From Stackebrandtia nassauensis DSM 44728 (GTDB lineage Bacteria; Actinomycetota; Actinomycetes; Mycobacteriales; Micromonosporaceae), in contig NC_013947.1 in assembly GCF_000024545.1 (NCBI RefSeq), positions 2,666,001 to 2,730,000 of the forward strand: DNA of 64,000 bases. Direction: 5' to 3'. A model generated the notes under the pieces. That model was not told the DNA's origin and did not search any database. It worked only from the letters and a program-made list of their open reading frames with translations. Both the position numbers and the translations under genes were made by a program. Shown one piece after another: positions 58,342-64,000 of this stretch (position 1 is the first letter of the stretch; the number at the start of each line of letters is the position of its first letter).

Positions 58342-59550
58342 ATGACAACCACGCTGACACCGGCACCCACCCGCCCCCGACGCTCGGCCGCGCTCGGCTG
58401 GATCGGCGTCGTGGCCGTGGCGACCGGAACCTTCTCGATCGTCACCACCGAGATGCTGCCGGTGGGCCTGCTGACACGCATCGGCCCCGACCTCGGCGTC
58501 TCGGACGGCGCGAGTGGACAGTTGATGACCACCGCCTCGTCGATGGCGTTTGTGGCGGCGCTGACGATCGTGCTCGTCGCCGGACGGCTCGACCGGCGGT
58601 TCGTCCTGGCGGGCATGATGGGCGTGCTGCTGGTCGCCAACCTGGTCACCGCGCTGACCGACAGCTTTGTGGTGCTGCTGGCCGCGCGGGTGATGGTCGG
58701 GATGGCCATCGGCGGTTTCTGGGCCATCGGCGCCAGCCTCGCGACCCGGCTGGTGCCGGAACGGTCCGTTGCCCGGGCCAGCTCGGTGATCTTCAGCGGC
58801 GTGTCGATCGCCTCGGTCGCCGGAGTCCCGGCGGGCATGTTCATCGGCGACCACGCCGGTTGGCGGGCCGCGTTCCTGGCGCTGGCCGGACTGTCGGCGA
58901 TCGTGCTCGTCGCGATGCTCACCCTGCTGCCCGCCCTCCCGTCGCGACGTTCGCTGCGGCCCCGGGACCTGGCCGTGCTGCTGCGAAACCGTCCCGTCCT
59001 GATCGGACTGGGCGGGCTGGCGCTGATCGTGATCGGCCACTTCACCGCTTACACCTACGTGACCCCGGCACTGAAGGCCGCCGCCGGAATCGACGGCGGC
59101 GCCGCCGCGGTCGTCCTGCTGATCTACGGCAGCGCGGGCATCGCCGGGACCTTCGTCGCCGGGGCGCTCACGGGCGGACACCTGCGGGCGGTGTTGTTGA
59201 CCAGCGGCGGGTTCATCGTCGCGGCCACCGTCGCGATCCCGCTGCTCGTGTCCGGCCCCATCACCGCGACGGTGACGCTGATCGTGTGGGGCCTGGGCTA
59301 CGGCGCCGTCCCCGTCGGACTTCAGGTGCTGACGCTGCGATCGGCACCCGAAGCGCCCGAAGCGGTCTCGGCGCTGTTCGTGGCCGGGTTCCAGGTCGCG
59401 ATCGGACTGGGCGCCGTGTTCGGGGGAGTGGCGGTCGACCTGTCCGGCCCGCAGGCTCCGATGTGGGTGGGCGCGATCGCCGCCGCCGCGATGGTGGCGC
59501 TGGTGTTCGCTGCCGTGCGGCTACCTCACCGGCCCCGGGACAGCAGGTAG
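58342..59550 (+). CDS. MFS transporter, DHA1 (AraJ/YdhP-like) type
   Basis: A 402-residue, 12-segment exporter. The first helix pair is GTFSIVTTEMLPVGLLTRIGPDLGVSDGASGQLMT, typical of the AraJ/sugar-efflux and drug-export group. GGFWAIGASLATRLVP and FSGVSIASVAGVPAGMFIG follow. The start has GAGTCT 6 nt upstream and no clear ribosome-binding site. It is divergent from LysR. Its 3' end overlaps the DivIVA-repeat gene by 25 bp. Confidence 0.9.
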   Translation: MTTTLTPAPTRPRRSAALGWIGVVAVATGTFSIVTTEMLPVGLLTRIGPDLGVSDGASGQLMTTASSMAFVAALTIVLVAGRLDRRFVLAGMMGVLLVANLVTALTDSFVVLLAARVMVGMAIGGFWAIGASLATRLVPERSVARASSVIFSGVSIASVAGVPAGMFIGDHAGWRAAFLALAGLSAIVLVAMLTLLPALPSRRSLRPRDLAVLLRNRPVLIGLGGLALIVIGHFTAYTYVTPALKAAAGIDGGAAAVVLLIYGSAGIAGTFVAGALTGGHLRAVLLTSGGFIVAATVAIPLLVSGPITATVTLIVWGLGYGAVPVGLQVLTLRSAPEAPEAVSALFVAGFQVAIGLGAVFGGVAVDLSGPQAPMWVGAIAAAAMVALVFAAVRLPHRPRDSR

Positions 59551-60026
59551 GTCTGCACCTGGTCCAGCCAGGCGTCCACCGGATCGACCGCGTAGCCGCG
59601 AAACCCGGTGCCGAACCGCACCGACCGGGTCTCGTGCGAGGTCAAAGTGGTGTTCAGCGTCGACGACACCCGCTCCACAAAGGCGTCCACATCGCCGGGA
59701 CGGTAGGCGTTGCCGAACCGTTTCGGGAACCGGTCACCGCGCGGCCGGGTCGACAGACTCGGCACCGCCGCGACCGTGGGCCGCTGCGGCTGGCCACTTG
59801 CTGCCAGGGCCGTGACGGTGCTGGCGAGGAACTGGTCCACCTGCTTGGTCTTGAATCCCCGCGCCACCACCGGCAGCTTCACGTCCCGCAGCTCGGCGGC
59901 CGTGATGGCGTCCGGGTTGTCGTGCGCCGCGGCGATCCTGGCCACGAGCTGGTTCACCCGCTCGACGTCGTAGCCACGCATGACGATCGTGAACGTGGGC
60001 GGCTGGAACGGGGTGTTCACCGTCAT
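59526..60026 (-). CDS. DivIVA-domain repeat protein
   Basis: A 166-residue protein with four copies of a DivIVA-like motif (F-x-x-x-x-R-G-Y-x-x-x-x-V-D-x-F/W-L): FTIVMRGYDVERVNQLVARI (12-31), LPVVARGFKTKQVDQFL (about 51-67), AYRPGDVDAFVERV (about 104-117) and GFRGYAVDPVDAWLDQV (about 140-156). No long coiled coil, unlike DivIVA itself. Start has AGGAG next to a large hairpin. Possibly membrane-curvature or cell-pole related, by family only. Confidence 0.75.
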   Translation of the reverse strand: MTVNTPFQPPTFTIVMRGYDVERVNQLVARIAAAHDNPDAITAAELRDVKLPVVARGFKTKQVDQFLASTVTALAASGQPQRPTVAAVPSLSTRPRGDRFPKRFGNAYRPGDVDAFVERVSSTLNTTLTSHETRSVRFGTGFRGYAVDPVDAWLDQVQTYLLSRGR

Positions 60027-60034
60027 TCTCCTGT

Positions 60035-60080
60035 GGTCTGTCGGCGGGGGACGGTGGGAGTCTAGCCCCGCCGACAGACC
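60035..60080 (-). terminator. 15-bp perfect stem-loop between MFS and DivIVA-repeat genes
   Basis: GGTCTGTCGGCGGGG (60035-60049) and CCCCGCCGACAGACC (60066-60080) form a perfect 15-bp stem with a 16-nt loop, 4 nt after the MFS stop. It is immediately followed by AGGAG of the next gene. A strong terminator for the MFS transcript, without a T-run, or a structure controlling the next start. Confidence 0.7.
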
Positions 60081-60083
60081 TTC

Positions 60084-61448
60084 TCAGGCGAGGCTGGGGC
60101 GACGGACCCGGCCGACGGACGCGTAACCGAGCGCCGCCAGTCCCAGCAGCACCGCCGAGCCGATCAGTACCGAGTTGACGCCGTCGGCCCAGCCCAGCCC
60201 GCCGACCACGGCGATGCCGATCGCGACCCCCATCGCCGAACCGACGTAGCGGGCGGTGTTGGCCGCGCCCGAACCCATGCTGGCGTTCGCGGAGGGGACG
60301 CTGTCGACGGCCATCCGGGCGTTGGCGGCGTTGACGAAACCGGCGCCGATCCCGGCGATCAGGTACGAGATCACCACCCGCGGCATCGACCAGTTCGTCA
60401 TCGAACCCACCATGAGCAGCTGCGCCAGCGACAGTCCATAGCCGATGGCCAGCAGCCGGATCGGCGGCACCGGCACGTATCGCGCCAGCCGCGCGATGAC
60501 CAGCGCCGCCAGCGGGTACACCGTGAACGGGATCGCCATGTGCAGCGCGTCGAAGTGGTGGGTGTGCTGCCACGCGGTGGGCAGCACGCTCATCACCCCG
60601 ATCATGAGCAGACCGTTGAGGCCGGAACCGGTGACCGACAACAGGAACGGCCGGTGCCGGAACAGTCGCATGTCGACCATCGGCGCGTGGTGCCGCAGCG
60701 ACAGTGCCACGAATCCGGCCAGCGCCACCACCGTCGCACCCAGCAGCACCAGCACCGGGAGCCGCGTCCAACCGGTGCGGGCCAGCGTGATCGCCGCCAG
60801 CAGGAAGCACATTCCGGACACGAAGCTGACGATCCCGGCATAGTGGACCGGTCGCCGCTGTTCGGCGCGCGACTCGTCCAGTCTGGTGACGGCGACCGCC
60901 AGCGCGATCGACACGGCGGCGTAGACCCAGTAGATGGCCCGCCAGCTCCACGCCTCGGTGAGCGCCCCGGTGGCCAGCGGCCCGACGGCCAGCCCGGCCC
61001 CCAAGGCCATGGCCCACAGCCCGGTCGCCCGGCCCCGCTCGGCCGGGTCGGTGTAGTTGCTGCCGAGCAGGCCGAGGCTGGCGGCGATGATGGCCGCGCC
61101 CGCGACTCCCTGCCCGATCCGGGCTCCGATCAGGACAGCGGCGTCGGTGGACAGTGCCACGATCGCACTGGTCAAGCCCATCCCGAGCGCGCCGACCAAC
61201 AGCATCCGCCGGCGTCCGAAGTTGTCGGCGAGGATCCCGGCCACCAGCAGCGCGGCGGCCAGTCCCAGGGGAGAGGCGTTCATGATCCAGGTCTGCGCGA
61301 GCGGTCCGGCTCCCACTCCGGCGGCGGTCTCCGGCAGTGAGATCAACGGCGAGGTGTAGTTCATGAGCACCGGGACGATCGCGGCGCACGCGATCGGCAG
61401 TACGGCCCGCGATCGGGTCTGTGGGGCGGTAGGGGAGGCGACGGCCAT
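60084..61448 (-). CDS. MFS transporter, DHA2 (EmrB/QacA-like) type
   Basis: A 454-residue transporter with about 14 membrane segments: QTWIMNASPLGLAAALLVAGILADNFGRRRMLLVGALGM, then RIGQGVAGAAIIAASLGLL and WRAIYWVYAAVSIALAVAV, the usual drug:H+ antiporter landmarks. AAGGAG lies 8 nt before the ATG. It is divergent from an HxlR regulator across a duplicated operator, so it is probably de-repressed by its substrate. Confidence 0.9.
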   Translation of the reverse strand: MAVASPTAPQTRSRAVLPIACAAIVPVLMNYTSPLISLPETAAGVGAGPLAQTWIMNASPLGLAAALLVAGILADNFGRRRMLLVGALGMGLTSAIVALSTDAAVLIGARIGQGVAGAAIIAASLGLLGSNYTDPAERGRATGLWAMALGAGLAVGPLATGALTEAWSWRAIYWVYAAVSIALAVAVTRLDESRAEQRRPVHYAGIVSFVSGMCFLLAAITLARTGWTRLPVLVLLGATVVALAGFVALSLRHHAPMVDMRLFRHRPFLLSVTGSGLNGLLMIGVMSVLPTAWQHTHHFDALHMAIPFTVYPLAALVIARLARYVPVPPIRLLAIGYGLSLAQLLMVGSMTNWSMPRVVISYLIAGIGAGFVNAANARMAVDSVPSANASMGSGAANTARYVGSAMGVAIGIAVVGGLGWADGVNSVLIGSAVLLGLAALGYASVGRVRRPSLA

Positions 61449-61460
61449 GGGGAGGGCTCC

Positions 61461-61531
61461 TTGGTTCGGTCATTGAACTGTCGGAACCCTAACAGCTTTG
61501 GTTCGGTGATTGAACTGAGTTTCGCTATGAT
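61461..61531. promoter_or_regulatory. Duplicated operator and leaderless promoter (MFS / HxlR)
   Basis: Two 20-bp direct repeats (61461-61480 and 61498-61517) differ at a single base, and each contains GTTCGGT-S-ATTGAAC, an imperfect inverted repeat. They are spaced 37 bp start to start. TATGAT (61526-61531) lies 7 nt before the HxlR ATG at 61539. The repeats are the probable HxlR sites controlling both genes. Confidence 0.65.
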
Positions 61532-61538
61532 GGACGTC

Positions 61539-62057
61539 ATGGCACTCGGCAAGGGCTACGGCAACCAGGACTGTTCGATGGCGCGCGGCCTGGAACTGGT
61601 CGGTGAACGCTGGACGCTGCTGATCGTTCGCGACGCCTTCTACGGCGTCCGCCGCTTCAGCGACTTCCTGGCCCACCTGGAGATTCCGCGCGCGGTGCTG
61701 TCGGAACGGCTCCAGTACCTGACCGACATGGGCGTGCTGTCCAAGGACAGCCACGAGGGCTCGACGCGGGCCGAATACGCCCTCACCGACACGGGGCTGG
61801 CGCTGTGGCCCGTCCTGGCCTCACTGTCGCAGTGGTCCAACGAATACCTCCACAGCGAGGCCGGACCGTACCTGATCTACGAACACGACCCGTGCGGCAC
61901 CGAACTGGCCGACCGCCTCAACTGCCCGACCTGCGGCGAGCGCGTGCGGCTGGCCGATATCGCGACATCCCCGGGCCCGGCCGCCAACCGGACCCGCGAC
62001 GACGTGGTCAGCCGGTCGCTGCTGAAGCGACGGCGACTGCTCGACCCGATCCGGTAA
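61539..62057 (+). CDS. HxlR-family regulator
   Basis: A 172-residue winged-helix protein: GKGYGNQDCSMARGLELVGERWTLLIVRDAFYGVRRFSDFLAHL, with the redox-type Cys (11) near the start, then PRAVLSERLQYLTDMGVL and the wing YALTDTG. A C-terminal extension carries CGTELADRLNCPTCGERV, a possible metal site. The start at 61539 is set by TATGAT 7 nt upstream; ATGs at 61527 and 61530 are alternatives. Divergent from the DHA2 exporter it likely represses. Confidence 0.9.
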   Translation: MALGKGYGNQDCSMARGLELVGERWTLLIVRDAFYGVRRFSDFLAHLEIPRAVLSERLQYLTDMGVLSKDSHEGSTRAEYALTDTGLALWPVLASLSQWSNEYLHSEAGPYLIYEHDPCGTELADRLNCPTCGERVRLADIATSPGPAANRTRDDVVSRSLLKRRRLLDPIR

Positions 62058-62918
62058 CTCCCGGCGGGGTTTCGAGACCGGCGGCCACTGGTTCGGCTCA
62101 TGGTCGGCGGTGGCGTCGGTGAAGTTCACGGTGCCGTGAAACTTGGCTTGGTCAAAGGAAGTCGTGCCACTGAAATGGGCGGACTCGAAGTTGGCGCCGT
62201 GCAGTTCGCATCCGTTGAGGTCCAGGTTGATCAAGACCGCGCCGGTCAGATCCAGCGCCTTGTGCGTCCAGAAACTCGGACCGTTCCTCAAGTGTCGCAA
62301 GAGGACTCGCTGCGCCGTCAGCCGTACCTGCCGTTCGACCCGTGAATAGGCGTCGATGTCGCCGTCATCGTCTTCGCCTGGCGCATATGGCATCCGCAGA
62401 TAAGCGCAGATCTCCGACAACACCAACGGCCGCAACTCCGGATGATCCTCACCCAGCCGCTCCAGGTTGTGCAGCCCGCCGATCCGCACCGGCGCCTTGT
62501 CCGAACCCAGTTGCTCCACCGCCTGGATCCGCATCTCCGTGATCCGGCGATGCGCGGCGTCCTCCTCGACATGCCGGGCCGCGCGCTCCCGCTGCTCGTA
62601 GTCGAGCTTCGTCGTCTGCTCGTGGTGGTACTGCTGTCCCTCGTAGAACTTGTGCTGCCGTTCCACGAACTGCTGCCGCCGAAACGCCAGCAGCAGCGCC
62701 GCGACGCCACCCAGCCCCGCGCCCACCGTCAGCGCGTTGCGGATGATGTCCACCTGAACCTGGGCGGCCTTCGGATTCGGGGCCTCGGCGGCAGCCGCCG
62801 ACAGCCACTCGTAGACGCCCCAGATGGACACGACGATCGCGGCGATGCCGCAAACCGCTATCCACCAGGAGATCGGGCGCAGCTGCTTCGGGGGTGAGGC
62901 GGGGTCCTCGACAGGCAT
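61821..62918 (-). CDS. Membrane protein with pentapeptide-like repeats, 3' end running into hxlR
   Basis: A 365-residue frame. Two membrane helices (about 17-36 and 61-78) and a charged coiled region (FVERQHKFYEGQQYHHEQ) precede AVEQLGSDKAPVRIGGLHNLERLGEDH, common in actinomycete pentapeptide proteins. A few A(D/N)LXX-type repeats follow (ALDLTGAVLINLDLNGCELHGANFESAHFSG...FTDA). From about residue 288 on, the frame is antisense to hxlR and has no repeat character, so the natural 3' end appears lost. Leaderless: TATAGT is 6 nt before the ATG. Confidence 0.65.
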   Translation of the reverse strand: MPVEDPASPPKQLRPISWWIAVCGIAAIVVSIWGVYEWLSAAAAEAPNPKAAQVQVDIIRNALTVGAGLGGVAALLLAFRRQQFVERQHKFYEGQQYHHEQTTKLDYEQRERAARHVEEDAAHRRITEMRIQAVEQLGSDKAPVRIGGLHNLERLGEDHPELRPLVLSEICAYLRMPYAPGEDDDGDIDAYSRVERQVRLTAQRVLLRHLRNGPSFWTHKALDLTGAVLINLDLNGCELHGANFESAHFSGTTSFDQAKFHGTVNFTDATADHEPNQWPPVSKPRRELPDRVEQSPSLQQRPADHVVAGPVGGRARGCRDIGQPHALAAGRAVEAVGQFGAARVVFVDQVRSGLAVEVFVGPLRQ

Positions 62919-62924
62919 GTCGTC

Positions 62925-62930
62925 ACTATA
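62925..62930 (-). promoter_or_regulatory. Leaderless -10 box (TATAGT) overlapping an upstream stop codon
   Basis: On the minus strand TATAGT lies 6 nt before the ATG at 62918 and includes the TAG stop of the preceding gene at 62928-62926. Confidence 0.45.
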
Positions 62931-64000
62931 GGACCGCCTTGCGCCGCACCGCGAACACCAGTGCCAACGCCGTCATGCCGAGGCTCACCCACACCAGCCA
63001 GTCCCCGAACCGCGAGTACACCGTGGACGCGCCGTTCGTGCCGACCTCCGCGACCGCGACCTCGGCATCCTCCGCCAGCACCCGCCCGTACTGGTCGCTG
63101 ACCGTCACGAGCCCCTTCTGCCCGGCCCGCACCAGCGACACGCCCTGCTCGACGCCCCGCGTCACCGCGACCCGGCTGTGCCACCAGCCGTCGGTGTCGA
63201 AGTCGAGCGCCGGAGCGAAGATGATCGTCGCCCCCGCCTCCCGGTACCGTGCGACGAAGTCCACAAAGTCCAGATCCTTGCAGATCGCCAGCGCCCAGGA
63301 GTCCGGTCCCGGCACGAACGTCAGCTCGTCCGAGGGCTTCAGGTAGCTCTCCAACCCCGGGATCATGTGGTGCTTGCGGAATATCGTCGGCTCGGAACCG
63401 TTGGCCGGGAACCACACCGCCGCGTTTGACACGTGGTCCTGCTCCTCCAGCTCCATACCCAGCACCACATTGATCTTCGCGCCCCGCGCGACCTTCCCCC
63501 ACTGCGCGAAGTAGTCGTCCTTGTGCTTCTTGTCCACGATGACCAGTTTCTCCGGCAACACGACGGTCACGACGTCCTCGGCGGCCAGGTCCCGCACCCC
63601 GTCGCGGTACTGCTCGAAGACCCGCTGGTGTTCCGGCGTTCCCACCTTCGCCGAGCCGTCGTCGCGCGGATAGGCCAGCGCGGCGGTTCGGGTCGCGTCG
63701 TCGCTCGGCTGTGGCCGCGCGAACCCGTATCCCAGCGCGGCGGCCAGCAGAACCGCCACACCGCCGCCGACCCACGCCTGGGCCGAAACCGTTGCCCCGG
63801 GGGCGAAACAGACCGCGACCGCCGCTGGGACGACCATCAACAGGAACGCGATCCCCGCCGTGCCCGCCAGCGACGCCGTTTGCAGCACCGGAAGCAGGTC
63901 GGCCTGCGTGTACGCGATGCTGTACCAGTTTCCGGCCGCCTCCCGGTTCAACAGCGACATCAGGTACTCGAAGGCGACCCACGCGGACGCGAAACCCACC
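62926..64000 (-). CDS. Apolipoprotein N-acyltransferase-like protein (5' end outside window)
   Basis: A partial gene of at least 358 residues; its N-terminus lies beyond the right edge. Membrane segments are followed by a carbon-nitrogen hydrolase domain with the catalytic Glu (VVLPEKLV), Lys (IFRKHHMIPG) and Cys (LAICKDLDF), and by a final membrane helix and a basic tail (FAVRRKAVL). This matches Lnt-like proteins that N-acylate lipoproteins at the membrane. It may instead be a nitrilase-related membrane paralogue: the G-Y-E-x-x segment of Lnt reads ICKDLDF here. Confidence 0.8.
   Translation of the reverse strand, partial: VGFASAWVAFEYLMSLLNREAAGNWYSIAYTQADLLPVLQTASLAGTAGIAFLLMVVPAAVAVCFAPGATVSAQAWVGGGVAVLLAAALGYGFARPQPSDDATRTAALAYPRDDGSAKVGTPEHQRVFEQYRDGVRDLAAEDVVTVVLPEKLVIVDKKHKDDYFAQWGKVARGAKINVVLGMELEEQDHVSNAAVWFPANGSEPTIFRKHHMIPGLESYLKPSDELTFVPGPDSWALAICKDLDFVDFVARYREAGATIIFAPALDFDTDGWWHSRVAVTRGVEQGVSLVRAGQKGLVTVSDQYGRVLAEDAEVAVAEVGTNGASTVYSRFGDWLVWVSLGMTALALVFAVRRKAVL

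Noticed and set aside
1-64000. CRISPR arrays, tRNA or rRNA genes, integrases
   Set aside because: No regularly spaced repeats, no cloverleaf-like sequences and no recombinase motifs were noticed on reading; a tRNAscan or CRISPR search would settle it.

Overview
The window is high-GC (roughly 70%) chromosomal DNA of an actinomycete. Pointers are the dense coding with ATGA/GTGA stop-start overlaps, GTG and TTG starts, many genes that look leaderless (a TANNNT box 6-8 nt before the start codon), a PriA without helicase motifs, a DUF3000 protein, an Mce-associated-type domain, a YtrA-type GntR/ABC operon and several NarL-type two-component pairs. Glycomycetaceae (Stackebrandtia-like) would fit, but that placement is an impression. 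I saw no rRNA, tRNA, CRISPR array, prophage or insertion sequence.

Layout. 1-8 kb: the end of a TetR regulator, a large membrane-anchored NACHT NTPase, an N-acyl-D-amino-acid deacylase, a divergent azoreductase/MarR pair and a proline-rich membrane protein. 7.5-26.6 kb: a continuous purine-to-glycerate catabolic locus. A PucR-type regulator and a MocA-like cytidylyl/guanylyltransferase face one way. Facing the other way are uraD, uraH, uricase, the three xanthine dehydrogenase subunits with an 8-oxoguanine deaminase among them, a purine permease, XdhC, a small allophanate-hydrolase-C-like protein, hydroxypyruvate isomerase, tartronate semialdehyde reductase, glyoxylate carboligase, glycerate kinase, allantoinase and allantoicase. 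Together they take xanthine/hypoxanthine or 8-oxoguanine through urate, allantoin and glyoxylate to phosphoglycerate. Only ureidoglycolate cleavage has no recognised gene here.

26.6-35 kb: single genes, several leaderless. They include a VOC protein under a near-perfect DtxR/IdeR-type iron box, DUF3000, an Hsp70-like/Mce-associated fusion, a DUF998 membrane protein, a two-component pair, a Cys-type glutathione peroxidase, and an aldo-keto reductase/TetR/GNAT operon with a clear palindromic operator. 35-49 kb: the housekeeping set priA ... def-fmt-rsmB. Between priA and def lie about 9 kb of accessory genes: a second NACHT protein, a membrane-tethered L7/L12-like protein, a serine hydrolase and its regulator, a decayed second serine hydrolase, a GntR/ABC-transporter operon, and a parS-like site.

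49-64 kb: a SWIM zinc-finger protein with a large DUF6493-like partner, a second two-component operon with a DUF418 membrane protein, a LysR regulator with a phosphonatase-like HAD hydrolase, two MFS exporters (one divergent from an HxlR regulator across a duplicated operator), a DivIVA-repeat protein, a pentapeptide-repeat protein whose 3' end runs into the HxlR gene, and an apolipoprotein N-acyltransferase-like gene cut by the window edge.

The most unusual items are the glyoxylate carboligase with Glu at position 51, the two membrane NACHT proteins, the iron box abutting a leaderless start, the stand-alone AH_C-like protein inside the purine operon, and the priA-def insertion.
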